Source: Actinomycetota bacterium
GTDB taxonomy: Bacteria; Actinomycetota; Acidimicrobiia; Acidimicrobiales; Ilumatobacteraceae
Assembly: GCA_947454105.1 (NCBI GenBank)
Contig: CANGIP010000001.1
Coordinates: 1 to 64,000 of the forward strand
Length of the DNA stretch: 64,000 nt
Direction of reading: 5' to 3'
Position numbers and translations under genes: made by a program. Under the pieces are notes generated by a model. That model had not been told where the DNA came from and searched no databases. It saw only the letters and a program-made list of their open reading frames with translations. Shown piece by piece: positions 25,006 to 34,104 of this stretch; position 1 is the first letter of the stretch, and each line of letters starts with the position of its first letter.

Positions 25006-26259
25006 CTAGTCGTGACTTTGAGGATTCTCAGTATTTTGAATTTCAGAAGCCTGAATTTGTGCAATCGATGGCTTTGGAAGTTGTCCGGTGCGTTCTTTTG
25101 CGGGGAATCGTTCGGAGAAATCAAGAATGCCCTCATCGCCTGTCGCAATTGTTGCAACAACATCGCGTAAAGGCTCAAGTTTGTTACGGGCTATCGCCCA
25201 CGGACCGATACGCAGCGACAGGTAACAAGCTCCACCAATCAAGATTGGCAACCAATATTGAGCAATGCGATATGAGACAACACCGACTACTGCGGTGGCA
25301 CGTCGCAATCCGAAACCAACCAACACCGGCACATACGTGCCTTCCACAATTCCGAGTCCACCCGGGGTCAAAGGAATGGCTGCCAAAACGTTGGCAAGTC
25401 CAAAGGCAACAATGAGTCCATCAGGGGGCACCGATCCACCAAACGCCCGCAAAAAGACCCAGAGTGCAGCAGCATCAATGAGCCAGTTGGCCGAAGCCCA
25501 CAGAACAAGACGGCGCAGTAACGCACGGTCAGCGGCAAGTTCTTGCATACGACCACCGACGTGACGAATCGCTTCACCGGCACGATCTTCATTGAGGTGT
25601 AGTCGTCGAGCGACTGATCGCAAAATTCGTTCAGACCGATCTTGACCTTCAATTAATCCGAAGATGATCGCGACGGCGATACCCATCAAGATGATTCCTG
25701 CAATAGCAGCCGAACCATAAACAGGGTTCACCCCACGCAACGGAATTGAAACGATCAGACCAGCCCACAAAATGAAGTTGAGCACAACTGCTGATGCCAA
25801 ACCAGCCGTTGCAAGTGCGAAGCCAGCATCCGGTCCTGGAACTCCTGAGGCGACCATCAATCGGTAGCCAAGCGCCGATCCGGCGGCGCTGCCTCCTGGA
25901 ACCAAACTTGATAATGCTCGCGTCGACAATTGAATGCGAAAGAGATGCAATGCCGACATGTGATGACCAACAGGGCCAAGCGCTGCACGAGTCATGATCG
26001 AGTAACAAAAAAGTGCCACTAATTCGAGCCCAAGGCCGAGCACTAACAACCCCGGCTTGACGTCGCTCAATTGGTCGACGGCATTTCGTAATCCTGGAAT
26101 ATTGAGGATGAGGAAATAGACGACCACCAAGGTGGCGACAACCTTAAAAGTACGAGCAATCGCTCGCCGCCGAGCGTGGTTGCGCGGATTCAACAATTGG
26201 CGTGGCTCCTCGGGTTGCAATGGAGCCCCGCCTGGGTCTCCCCCAACCACGTCAGACAT
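25006..26259 (-). CDS. Lysylphosphatidylglycerol synthase-TM/YbhN-like flippase
   Basis: The 417-residue integral membrane protein has about eight hydrophobic helices and the UPF0104/LPG-synthase transmembrane layout. VPGGSAAGSALGYRLM and the C-terminal P-L-T-P-G-G-L-G-I-V-E-G motif are diagnostic. Such proteins are thought to move lipids or lipid-linked sugars across the membrane. No soluble aminoacyl-transferase domain is fused. It starts at ATG 26259 and ends ten bases before the MaoC gene start, which may place them in one transcript. Confidence 0.88.
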   Translation of the reverse strand: MSDVVGGDPGGAPLQPEEPRQLLNPRNHARRRAIARTFKVVATLVVVYFLILNIPGLRNAVDQLSDVKPGLLVLGLGLELVALFCYSIMTRAALGPVGHHMSALHLFRIQLSTRALSSLVPGGSAAGSALGYRLMVASGVPGPDAGFALATAGLASAVVLNFILWAGLIVSIPLRGVNPVYGSAAIAGIILMGIAVAIIFGLIEGQDRSERILRSVARRLHLNEDRAGEAIRHVGGRMQELAADRALLRRLVLWASANWLIDAAALWVFLRAFGGSVPPDGLIVAFGLANVLAAIPLTPGGLGIVEGTYVPVLVGFGLRRATAVVGVVSYRIAQYWLPILIGGACYLSLRIGPWAIARNKLEPLRDVVATIATGDEGILDFSERFPAKERTGQLPKPSIAQIQASEIQNTENPQSHD

Positions 26260-26306
26260 ACATCTTTTCTAGCATTTTTAACGGGGTCTCACGGAGTACC
26301 CGCGCT

Positions 26307-27386
26307 TCACGCAACGGGAAACGCCTCAATCAGCGTCAATAAGTGGCGATCAAGCGCAGGCGCAGTCTCGGCAACCCATTTTCCGAGATGCACGACAACA
26401 AGATCACGATCGGGCATCACAATGATTCGCTGACCTTCGTACCCTTGAGCCGACATGCAACCAGTCAGCGATTTCCATATCCACCATTGCAGGCCATATC
26501 CATGGTCGCTTTCATGGTCTGATGCGTGTTGCACGCGAGCCATTTCAACCCAATCGCGTGGAATGAGCTGCTCCCCTTCCCATTCACCACCGCGAAGGTG
26601 AAGATAACCAAATTTGGCGAAATCGCGAGCAGTTGCGTACACATACGACGAACCGATGAAATTGCCAGATGCATCAGATTTGCCAATTGCCGAGGTCATA
26701 CCTAGAACATCAAAAATTCTTTGCTTCAATAATTCGGCAACATCTCCACCACCGATGTATTGCCTCAGCAAACTACAAATGATGTTCGTTGTACCCGACG
26801 AATATGACCAAACGCTTCCAGGTGCATTTTTAAGCGGACGCGAACGCGCGTATGTTGCGACATCGTCGGCACCGCTACCGAACAACATATTGATCACATC
26901 AGACTTTGAATTGCCAGATTCATCGACCACATAGTCTTCAACGAAATCAAGTCCATCACGCATTTGTAAAAGTTGACGAAGCGTAATCTTGCTGCGCTCA
27001 TCGTTGGCCCATTCAGGAATATCAACGGGTGCATCAATATCAATACCGAGTTCAGCAACAACAATTCCAAGAACCGCCTGAGTCATACTCTTGGCCATAC
27101 TCCATGAAATTAATGTGGTGTCTTGATCAACCGGACCGCCAGGTCCAAAAGCAGTATCGGGTTGCACACCATATTGTTCAACAACAATCGCGCCGCGATG
27201 CACAACAAGAGTTGCCAGTGAAACTCCTTGACCAGCAGGTGGATTCACCCCATGATCAAACAATGACGCCAATGCAAAATTCACTGCAGCTTGATTCACA
27301 GATGAATCAAGAGTTGTCTTCGACCATTGTTGAGTCGGCCAATTGACGCCGACTGGTTGAGTACGAAATGGCGTTAAAGAATTCAT
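26307..27386 (-). CDS. Serine hydrolase of the beta-lactamase (class C/PBP4*) family
   Basis: The 359-residue protein has the S-x-x-K active site in ISWSMAKSMTQ and the second motif as WSYSSGTTN (Y-S-S rather than Y-x-N). The C-terminal HLGK may serve the third motif. The region GVSLATLVVHRGAIVVEQYG is typical of the esterase-like branch. No signal peptide is present, so it is probably a cytoplasmic esterase or peptidase rather than a resistance enzyme. It overlaps the LOG gene by four bases. Confidence 0.88.
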   Translation of the reverse strand: MNSLTPFRTQPVGVNWPTQQWSKTTLDSSVNQAAVNFALASLFDHGVNPPAGQGVSLATLVVHRGAIVVEQYGVQPDTAFGPGGPVDQDTTLISWSMAKSMTQAVLGIVVAELGIDIDAPVDIPEWANDERSKITLRQLLQMRDGLDFVEDYVVDESGNSKSDVINMLFGSGADDVATYARSRPLKNAPGSVWSYSSGTTNIICSLLRQYIGGGDVAELLKQRIFDVLGMTSAIGKSDASGNFIGSSYVYATARDFAKFGYLHLRGGEWEGEQLIPRDWVEMARVQHASDHESDHGYGLQWWIWKSLTGCMSAQGYEGQRIIVMPDRDLVVVHLGKWVAETAPALDRHLLTLIEAFPVA

Positions 27387-28015
27387 GATGTGATCGTCTT
27401 CTTTGACGTGATGTCAAGTTCAATCAGTTTTCCATCAACGACTGGCGCCGGGCTTGAGGCAATCCGAACTGCTTCACCAACTGTGGTTGCTCGATTCAGA
27501 AGAACTCGATAATTCTCTTTGACAAATCCGGCCGCAATCATGTGATCAAACGCATCAAAAAGTGGTGCGTAATAGCCAGTGCTGTCGAGAAAAACCACGG
27601 GCTTTGAAATCAGTCCCAATTGGTTCCATGTCAAGATTTCAAACACTTCATCAAAAGTTCCGAAGCCGCCTGGCAACACGATGAAGCCAGCCGCGAGTTC
27701 TTCCATACGAGCTTTGCGCTCGTGCATCGTTGCGACGGTTTCTAAGGTCGTCAAGCCTTGGTGGGCTGTTTCGGCTTTGACTAAGTGCTCTGGAATGATG
27801 CCGTGCACCTCGCCTCCGTGATCGAGCACTGAATCGGCCACAAGACCCATTAACCCGACGCGCCCACCGCCGTAAACCAAGCCCAGATTTTGGGACGCCA
27901 ATTCTCTGCCGAGCGCAATCGCTTCGGCGGCATATTCGGGGCCTTTGCCCGAACTCGACCCGCAATAGACGCAGACATTTCGCTTGATTTCGGTAGGTGT
28001 TTGACCCGCTGACAT
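27383..28015 (-). CDS. LOG-family nucleoside 5'-monophosphate phosphoribohydrolase
   Basis: The 210-residue protein carries the family motif P-G-G-F-G-T-F-D-E-V-F-E and the N-terminal CVYCGSSSGKGPEYAAEA. LOG enzymes remove the ribose 5-phosphate from N6-modified adenosine monophosphates, or from AMP itself, releasing the base. In bacteria the true substrate is often unknown; purine salvage or damaged-nucleotide removal is likely. It is co-transcribed with the serine hydrolase gene downstream. Confidence 0.9.
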   Translation of the reverse strand: MSAGQTPTEIKRNVCVYCGSSSGKGPEYAAEAIALGRELASQNLGLVYGGGRVGLMGLVADSVLDHGGEVHGIIPEHLVKAETAHQGLTTLETVATMHERKARMEELAAGFIVLPGGFGTFDEVFEILTWNQLGLISKPVVFLDSTGYYAPLFDAFDHMIAAGFVKENYRVLLNRATTVGEAVRIASSPAPVVDGKLIELDITSKKTITS

Positions 28016-28136
28016 GCTCTAAGCCTGACACATCAGAACCAGCCACCCCGCCGTGACGCTTGACCACCTCACATGGGCACAAGTAGTCGGGTTCTGACTT
28101 CTACCTCTGAGCGCATTCATAGGTAGCGTTTCGCCC

Positions 28137-29756
28137 ATGAGTTCAACGTCTGTCACCCCCGACCTGCAGTCCGCCAACGAAATCATTGATTTGGCCTCAC
28201 GAGCCGTCGGTAAAGGCCTTCGCCAACTTGCAGCTCTCGGTGGCGCCGACAAGCACCAAGTTTTGGCCTACGACCTCGCTCACGCTGCTTCAGCCGTTGA
28301 AACTGCTCGTTCACTTCTTGACTACGGCGCCAAGGGCGACCACGAAGGTCTCATCACTTGCGCATTCACTGCCGACATGGCGCACGAGTTGATGACCAAG
28401 TTGATCGGTCGCGAAGCATTGTGGGGACTCGAGTTAAATCCTCTGGCTGCTGCCTCATCGTTCATCACCATTTATCGTGATCCCGAATTCGTTGCGTCAC
28501 TTGCCGATGTTCAAGGACCTCGTCACCTCGACAGCGATTTCGAAATGGTGCAAGACACCTTCCGTTCGTTCGCCGACAAAGTCATTGCACCTCGCGCCGA
28601 ACATGTTCACCGTTACAACGAAGACGTTCCCGAAGAGATCATTAGTGGTCTCGCCGAAATGGGCGCCTTCGGACTCTCAGTGCCGGCCGAGTACGGCGGC
28701 TTTTCTGAAGGTGGCGAAGGCGAATACCTCGCCATGGTTGTCGCAACCGAAGAACTCAGTCGCGGAAGCCTTGGCATCGGTGGTTCGTTAATCACTCGCC
28801 CAGAAATTTTGACTCGTGCATTGGTCAAGGGCGGAACCGAAGCACAGAAAGAACAATGGTTGCCCAAGCTGGCAACCGCCGAAGTCATGGCTGCTGTTGC
28901 AGTGACCGAGCCCGACTACGGCAGCGATGTTGCTGGTCTCAAAGTCACCGCTACTCCTGCAGTTGGTGCCGATGGTGAAGCAGGTTATGTCATCAATGGT
29001 GTGAAGACCTGGTGCACATTTGCTGGTCGTGCCGATGTGTTGATGTTGTTGGCACGCACCGATCCCGATCGTTCAAAGACCCACCGTGGTTTGAGCTTGT
29101 TCATTGTGCCCAAGCCTCGCGGCGAAGCACATGGATTTGAATTCACACAAAATGTTCAGCCCGATGGTTCAACTGGAAAAATGGAAGGTCGCCCGATCGA
29201 CACCATTGGTTACCGCGGAATGCACTCATACGAAATCGCCCTTGAAAACTGGTGGGTGCCGGCAACGAATCTCATCGGTGAAGAAGGCGGACTTGGTAAA
29301 GGCTTCTATTACCAAATGGAAGGTTTTGAAAATGGCCGTTTGCAAACCGCTGCTCGCGCTGTTGGATTGATGCAGGCCTCGTATGAAGCTGCATACGACT
29401 ATGCCAACAACCGCAATGTCTTCGGCAACAACATCGCTGACTATCAATTGACCAAAGTGAAGCTCGGTCGCATGGCAGTTCTCATTCAGGCTGGTCGTCA
29501 ATTCAGCTATCAGGTTTCAAAGTTGATGGCCAAGGGCGAAGGCACAACTGAAGCCAGCATGGTGAAGGCATACGTGTGCAAGGCTGCCGAATGGGTTGCT
29601 CGCGAAGCAATGCAGATTCACGGTGGTTACGGATACGCCGAAGAATATTCGGTGAGCCGCCTGTTCGTTGATGCTCGCGTGTTGTCGATTTTTGAAGGTG
29701 CCGACGAAACCTTGTGCCTCAAGGTGATCGCTCGACGCCTGGTCGAAAACGCCTAA
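28137..29756 (+). CDS. mcd: (2S)-methylsuccinyl-CoA dehydrogenase
   Basis: This is a 539-residue acyl-CoA dehydrogenase with a ~130-residue N-terminal extension of the methylsuccinyl-CoA dehydrogenase type. Diagnostic stretches are ITEPDYGSDVAGL-like VTEPDYGSDV, VKTWCTFAGRADVLMLLART, IDTIGYRGMHSYEI and the catalytic Glu region LSIFEGADETLCLKVIA. It oxidises methylsuccinyl-CoA to mesaconyl-CoA with FAD, a step unique to the ethylmalonyl-CoA pathway for acetyl-CoA assimilation. The ccr and ethylmalonyl-CoA mutase genes are not in the window. It is alone on its strand. Confidence 0.88.
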   Translation: MSSTSVTPDLQSANEIIDLASRAVGKGLRQLAALGGADKHQVLAYDLAHAASAVETARSLLDYGAKGDHEGLITCAFTADMAHELMTKLIGREALWGLELNPLAAASSFITIYRDPEFVASLADVQGPRHLDSDFEMVQDTFRSFADKVIAPRAEHVHRYNEDVPEEIISGLAEMGAFGLSVPAEYGGFSEGGEGEYLAMVVATEELSRGSLGIGGSLITRPEILTRALVKGGTEAQKEQWLPKLATAEVMAAVAVTEPDYGSDVAGLKVTATPAVGADGEAGYVINGVKTWCTFAGRADVLMLLARTDPDRSKTHRGLSLFIVPKPRGEAHGFEFTQNVQPDGSTGKMEGRPIDTIGYRGMHSYEIALENWWVPATNLIGEEGGLGKGFYYQMEGFENGRLQTAARAVGLMQASYEAAYDYANNRNVFGNNIADYQLTKVKLGRMAVLIQAGRQFSYQVSKLMAKGEGTTEASMVKAYVCKAAEWVAREAMQIHGGYGYAEEYSVSRLFVDARVLSIFEGADETLCLKVIARRLVENA

Positions 29757-30367
29757 TTCTTTTGGTGCAACATCACTGTGTAGTCGTCTACATCAGTTGA
29801 TGGTGACTCATCCCACGTTGAATATACCGCAACTTCTGTGAGTCCTGCGGCAGTTGCATCGCGTTGATAGTCGTGGCGCAAATAGGCATCGGGTCGTGTC
29901 TCTAACGAGAACCCGGAGATTAAGTAACCGCCCTGTTCAAGATGACCAGTCAAAGATTGGATGATCGCTGCTTGCGAACTTGGCGCGCAGAACAACGGAA
30001 TATTGCCGGCCATGACGATCACATCAAATTTGTTATCAAGACTCATCTCAGACAAATCTGCGACATGCCATTCGATATGTGGTGCTTTTGTTGAAGCGCG
30101 CTCAATCATGTCAGGATCGAGATCTGCACCAATCGCATGGTGACCTCGCTTCACCATTTCAATCGCTAAACGTCCCGTTCCACATCCAGCATCAAGCAGA
30201 CGGACTTTGCGATCGCCAATTAAGCGCTCGACAAATTCAGCTTCTCCATGAATCGAATCACCGCGCGCCGCCATCGCATCCCAACGCTGGTCGTACTTAA
30301 TCAGGTCAACCGTGCGACGCCATTCGATCCAACGTTCAGAAACTCCAGAACCTGGGACGTCACTCAT
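29753..30367 (-). CDS. Class I SAM-dependent methyltransferase
   Basis: The 204-residue protein has the SAM-binding motif LLDAGCGTGRLAIEMVKRG and the acidic motif II in AIGADLDPDMIERA. FDVIVMAGNIPLF follows as motif IV. The substrate is unknown. The N-terminus (WIEWRRTVDLIKYDQRWDAMAARG) resembles small actinobacterial methyltransferases of unassigned role. It overlaps the HAD gene by four bases and its stop overlaps that of mcd. Confidence 0.88.
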   Translation of the reverse strand: MSDVPGSGVSERWIEWRRTVDLIKYDQRWDAMAARGDSIHGEAEFVERLIGDRKVRLLDAGCGTGRLAIEMVKRGHHAIGADLDPDMIERASTKAPHIEWHVADLSEMSLDNKFDVIVMAGNIPLFCAPSSQAAIIQSLTGHLEQGGYLISGFSLETRPDAYLRHDYQRDATAAGLTEVAVYSTWDESPSTDVDDYTVMLHQKN

Positions 30368-31092
30368 GACAACAGTTCGAGTAAAGACTTCACACGATAA
30401 AAGTCTGCTCCAGCATGATCGTCATACGGATCAAGAAGTACCGGAACTAAGCCGGCGTTACGCGCTCCCCCAATATCCATCGTGACCGAATCGCCCACAT
30501 ACGCAATTCGTGAACGTTCAAACTCAGTGAAGGCGGCAAGTCCAAAATCAAAAATTCGAGCGTCGGGTTTTGAGACTCCGACCACATGGCTGTCAATCAC
30601 GATACGAACGGGAACGCCGGTGCCTTCGCCCACTTGGCATACTGCCGATCGCGACAAGATGTCTTCAATCTGGCCAGATGCGTTACTCACGACTCCGATA
30701 GGCACATTTCGTTGGTGCAACTTTCGCAATGCCTCAACGCTGTCGTCCAACGGAAAACGCCAAGTGTAGGCATTGCGCGATCGCCCAAGAACTGTTGCTG
30801 CTTCGATGACTTCGTGCTCTGGCACACCAACGGTCTCAACATAAGCGACGTTGTATGAATCCCAATCAGACTCGCCCGAGCCGGCAGCCGACTTCGCGGC
30901 CATACCGCGATAGTGCGCACGGTGATACATCGCCAGGTCGGTCGTCGCGCCGTAGTAAGTCAAAAGCGGAGCCAAAACGGTCGGGTCAGGGATCACGAAG
31001 ATTCCACCGGCGTCAAAAAGCACCGCATCAATTTCATGATTTCCGATGATGAGAGCCGTCACTCGATCAAGAGTAGGCGGGCGAAATGCCAA
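30364..31092 (-). CDS. HAD-superfamily hydrolase
   Basis: The 242-residue protein has the HAD motif I as V-L-F-D-A-G-G, with Gly where phosphatases usually have the second Asp. Motif II is VVSNASG, motif III the Lys of [13 protein letters not shown], and motif [18 protein letters not shown]. The substrate is unknown; the changed motif I occurs in several dehalogenase-like and phosphatase subfamilies. The start may instead be the GTG at 31062, since the ATG at 31092 would overlap the upstream region of the divergent mcl gene. Confidence 0.85.
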   Translation of the reverse strand: MAFRPPTLDRVTALIIGNHEIDAVLFDAGGIFVIPDPTVLAPLLTYYGATTDLAMYHRAHYRGMAAKSAAGSGESDWDSYNVAYVETVGVPEHEVIEAATVLGRSRNAYTWRFPLDDSVEALRKLHQRNVPIGVVSNASGQIEDILSRSAVCQVGEGTGVPVRIVIDSHVVGVSKPDARIFDFGLAAFTEFERSRIAYVGDSVTMDIGGARNAGLVPVLLDPYDDHAGADFYRVKSLLELLS

Positions 31093-31098
31093 GAGGTA

Positions 31099-31147
31099 TT
31101 TGGTCGGTCATCTTTCTGGCAACTTTTTGGTCACGAGGTTTACCAAA
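31099..31147 (+). promoter_or_regulatory. Candidate operator upstream of mcl
   Basis: Two direct copies of TTTGGTC (31099-31105 and 31126-31132) are 27 bp apart. The second forms an inverted repeat with ACCAAA (31142-31147) across ten bases. The site lies 29-77 bases before the mcl GTG and between divergent genes. This is pattern only; no known motif was matched. Confidence 0.3.
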
Positions 31148-31175
31148 TGGGGTCAAAAAGGCGTACCCTCGCATT

Positions 31176-32225
31176 GTGCGCAGCGCCAAAGACTTCTTCA
31201 AGCCCCTCGCCGTCGGAGCCCCCGAGCCCGTCCGCGAGATCCCCTTCCGCCCAAGCCGGATGATTCACTTCTTCCCACCGTCGAACGAAAAGATGGTTGC
31301 CAAGTTGGGCGACATCATCCCGACGGTTGACATCATTCTTGGCAACCTTGAAGACGGAGTTCCCGCAACCGACAAAGAAGCGGCACGCGCTGGTCTCGTC
31401 AATGTTGCCAAGACAGTTCCGATGGGCACCACGCAATTGTGGACTCGCGTGAACAGTCTTGATTCGCCGTGGGGTCTTGATGACATCACCACACTCGTCA
31501 CCGAAGTCGGCGACAAGTTTGACGTCATCATGATTCCGAAGGTTGAAGGACCCGAAGACATTCACTATGTCGATCGTTTGCTCGCACAACTTGAGGCAAA
31601 GGCTGGACTCAAGAAGCCGTTGTTGATTCACGCAATCCTCGAAACTGCTCGCGGAGTTGCCAACGTTGAAGAAATTTGTGGAGCGTCGCCACGTATGCAA
31701 GGTCTTTCACTCGGACCTGCCGACCTTGCCGCGAATCGTCGTATGAAGACAACACGTGTTGGTGGCGGACACCCCGACTACGTCGTTCGTGATGATCCGA
31801 ATCCCGAGAGCCCTGATGCGCCGCGCAATACCTATCAGCAAGATTTGTGGCACTACACCCTGGCCCGCATGGTTGATGCCTGCGTGATGCACGGCATCTT
31901 GCCGTTCTATGGTCCCTTTGGTGACATTAAAGATGTAGTTGCATGCGAAGACCAGTTCCGCAATGCCTACTTGCTTGGTTGCGTTGGTGCGTGGTCGTTG
32001 CACCCCGCACAAATTGATATTGCGCGACGAGTGTTTAGTCCACGTCCAAGCGACGTTGCTCACGCAATGCGCGTCATTGATGCCATGGGCGATGGCACTG
32101 GCGCAATCATGCTCGACGGAAAAATGGAAGACGATGCTTCAGTGAAGCAGTGTCGTGTCATTGTGCAATTAGCTCGCGAACTTTCTGCTCGCGATCCCGA
32201 ACTCACTGCTGCCTACGGCTTCTAG
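31176..32225 (+). CDS. mcl: L-malyl-CoA/beta-methylmalyl-CoA lyase
   Basis: The 349-residue protein is a HpcH/HpaI aldolase-family CoA lyase. The start [20 protein letters not shown], followed by [17 protein letters not shown] and [20 protein letters not shown], closely follows Chloroflexus/Rhodobacter Mcl as I remember it. It cleaves beta-methylmalyl-CoA to glyoxylate and propionyl-CoA, and malyl-CoA to acetyl-CoA and glyoxylate, in the ethylmalonyl-CoA pathway. I chose the GTG at 31176 because the family begins there; a frame from 31086 adds unrelated residues. A CitE-like gene follows 25 bases downstream. Confidence 0.92.
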   Translation: MRSAKDFFKPLAVGAPEPVREIPFRPSRMIHFFPPSNEKMVAKLGDIIPTVDIILGNLEDGVPATDKEAARAGLVNVAKTVPMGTTQLWTRVNSLDSPWGLDDITTLVTEVGDKFDVIMIPKVEGPEDIHYVDRLLAQLEAKAGLKKPLLIHAILETARGVANVEEICGASPRMQGLSLGPADLAANRRMKTTRVGGGHPDYVVRDDPNPESPDAPRNTYQQDLWHYTLARMVDACVMHGILPFYGPFGDIKDVVACEDQFRNAYLLGCVGAWSLHPAQIDIARRVFSPRPSDVAHAMRVIDAMGDGTGAIMLDGKMEDDASVKQCRVIVQLARELSARDPELTAAYGF

Positions 32226-32250
32226 CAAATACAACCACAAGGAAAATTTC

Positions 32251-33117
32251 ATGTCAGATCTTCGCCCCCGTCGCTCAGTTCTTTATATGCCTGCCGCCAA
32301 TGAGCGTGCACTCGACAAAGCCAAAGGCATTCCTGCCGATGCTTTGATCTTCGACCTTGAGGATGCTGTTGCTCCCGACGCAAAGCCCGATGCACGTCGC
32401 AATGCCGTTGCTGCCGCGCTGAGCGGAGAGTACGGAAACAAAGAAATCACGATTCGTTGCAATGGACTTGACACCCAGTGGGGTGCAGAAGATCTAGCGG
32501 CAGCAGCGATGGCCAATGTTTCGGCCGTCGTGATTCCGAAGATCAATTCAGTCAAAGAAGTCGAGGCTGTTTCATCGGCACTCGCAAGTGCTGGAGCTCC
32601 TGGCTCCATGAAAATTTGGGCAATGATTGAAACGCCAACTGCCATTTTTGATGTACGGCAAATTGCGGCTCACCCTCGCGTGCAAACACTGGTCATGGGC
32701 ACGAATGACCTGGCAAAAGAATTGCGCGCGACTCAGGTGCGGGGCCGAGCACCGCTCACACCACACTTAGCGACGGCACTTCTTGCTGCTCGCGAAGCTG
32801 GCAAAGTGATCCTTGACGGCGTCTTCAACGATGTCAAAGATCTTGATGCGTTCCGCGATGAATGTGTGCAGGGCGCGCAGATGGGCTTTGACGGCAAGAC
32901 TCTTATTCACCCTTCACAAGTTGAAATCGCCAACGATGTGTGGGCACCTACCGCTGATGAAGTTGATTATGCACAACGCGTCATCGCAGCTTTTGAAGAA
33001 GCAACTTCCGAAGGTCGCGGCGTCATCACTGTTGATGGCCGCATGATTGAGAATTTGCATGTTGACAATGCTCGACGTGTACTTGCAGTGCAAGCTGCCA
33101 TCGAATCATTGAGCTGA
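32251..33117 (+). CDS. CitE-like CoA lyase or malyl-CoA thioesterase
   Basis: The 288-residue HpcH/HpaI protein has RRSVLYMPAANERALDKAKG, the metal-binding LIFDLEDAVAP and IHPSQVEIAN. It resembles the stand-alone CitE-like group that includes (3S)-malyl-CoA thioesterase and citramalyl-CoA lyase. In the ethylmalonyl-CoA pathway a malyl-CoA thioesterase follows Mcl, and its place directly after mcl supports that role; citramalyl-CoA lyase is the alternative. AAGGAAAA precedes the ATG. Confidence 0.85.
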   Translation: MSDLRPRRSVLYMPAANERALDKAKGIPADALIFDLEDAVAPDAKPDARRNAVAAALSGEYGNKEITIRCNGLDTQWGAEDLAAAAMANVSAVVIPKINSVKEVEAVSSALASAGAPGSMKIWAMIETPTAIFDVRQIAAHPRVQTLVMGTNDLAKELRATQVRGRAPLTPHLATALLAAREAGKVILDGVFNDVKDLDAFRDECVQGAQMGFDGKTLIHPSQVEIANDVWAPTADEVDYAQRVIAAFEEATSEGRGVITVDGRMIENLHVDNARRVLAVQAAIESLS

Positions 33118-33133
33118 CATTGCGGCAAGTCCG

Positions 33134-33331
33134 ATGACTGATCAGTTAAAACTCATCGTTGGTGCAAGCGGCGCTGTCTTAGGTTTGATTGTCGGAATCG
33201 GCATTGGACTGATTGTGAATAGTGGCGATGGCGATGTGCCAATCCGACCAGTTGAGTCTTCGTTGGTTGTCACAACCACGACGACTCCCCCTGTCACAAC
33301 TTCTGATGCACCAATTGCTGCTGCTCCGTAA
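33134..33331 (+). CDS. Small single-span membrane protein with a Thr-rich tail
   Basis: This 65-residue protein has a hydrophobic helix at about residues 7-29, rich in Gly and Ile (GLIVGIGIGLIV). A short extracytoplasmic tail with a TTTTTPPVTT run follows. It lies 16 bases after the CitE-like gene and converges on the dienelactone hydrolase gene. Its size and simple sequence limit certainty that it is real; no function can be assigned. Confidence 0.5.
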   Translation: MTDQLKLIVGASGAVLGLIVGIGIGLIVNSGDGDVPIRPVESSLVVTTTTTPPVTTSDAPIAAAP

Positions 33332-33336
33332 TTTGT

Positions 33337-34047
33337 TTACAGAGTTGTTCTGAAGAGATCGAGTGTTCGATCAAAACTTATTTTTGCCGCTGTTGCATCG
33401 AATACTTCTGGACGAGCATCATTAAAGAACGCGTGCTGCGTTCCTGCGTGAATATTGAGAGTTGCGTCTTTGCCAAGAGTCTTGAGTTGTGCTTCAAGAG
33501 CCTTCACAGTTTCTGGTCCGGCGAAGTCATCAAGTTCTGCGTATTCACCAATAACTTTTGCTGCAAGCTTCGACCAATCGGGTTGCGCAGATGGCCAAGG
33601 AATCACGCCGTAATACGGGGCCGCGGCGGCAACAGCATCAGGACGCTGACACGCCAAAACCAAAGTGAGCCCACCTCCCATGCAATAACCAACAACGCCC
33701 ACTTTTTGGTGACCGGTTTTCGTCTGCAAGAAATCAACTGCACCAGATAGATCTTTGGCTGCTTGAGCCAGGTTGAGGCCCATCATCAACTTGCCGGCAC
33801 CGTCGGGTTCGGTCGACGATTCACCGTGATACAAATCGGGGGCGAGAGCTGTAAATCCTGCAGCAGCAAATCGATCAGCAACGTCTTGAATATGGGGCAC
33901 GAGTCCCCACCATTCTTGGATCACAATGACTCCGGGTCCGCCTCCGTTTGCGAGGTACCCATCGCATGCTCCGCCGTTTGATTTGAAAGAAATTCGCTCA
34001 CCCATGCCAATGACCGTAGCAACAATTTCTACGTCACCAATCTTCAT
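33337..34047 (-). CDS. Dienelactone hydrolase family protein
   Basis: The 236-residue alpha/beta hydrolase has Cys as nucleophile in G-Y-C-M-G-G, a catalytic Asp in AELDDFAGPE and His in GTQHAFFND. That is the Cys-Asp-His triad of dienelactone hydrolases. The segment VIVIQEWWGLVPHIQDVADRFAAAGF is the usual N-terminal signature. Members open dienelactones in aromatic degradation, but many homologues act as general esterases. No aromatic degradation genes are adjacent. Confidence 0.9.
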   Translation of the reverse strand: MKIGDVEIVATVIGMGERISFKSNGGACDGYLANGGGPGVIVIQEWWGLVPHIQDVADRFAAAGFTALAPDLYHGESSTEPDGAGKLMMGLNLAQAAKDLSGAVDFLQTKTGHQKVGVVGYCMGGGLTLVLACQRPDAVAAAAPYYGVIPWPSAQPDWSKLAAKVIGEYAELDDFAGPETVKALEAQLKTLGKDATLNIHAGTQHAFFNDARPEVFDATAAKISFDRTLDLFRTTL

Positions 34048-34104
34048 TGTCCTGTGACAAACATGGGTCTGTTCACCAGCGCGTGTAACGAATAGTCTGT
34101 GGCT

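Noticed and set aside
28033-28098. CAGAACC...GGGTTCTG inverted arms upstream of mcd
   Set aside because: Arms of seven bases more than 50 bases apart are expected by chance; no other support.
31140-31700. Long antisense frame (186 residues) inside mcl
   Set aside because: The mcl product matches its family along its whole length; the antisense product has no protein-like features.
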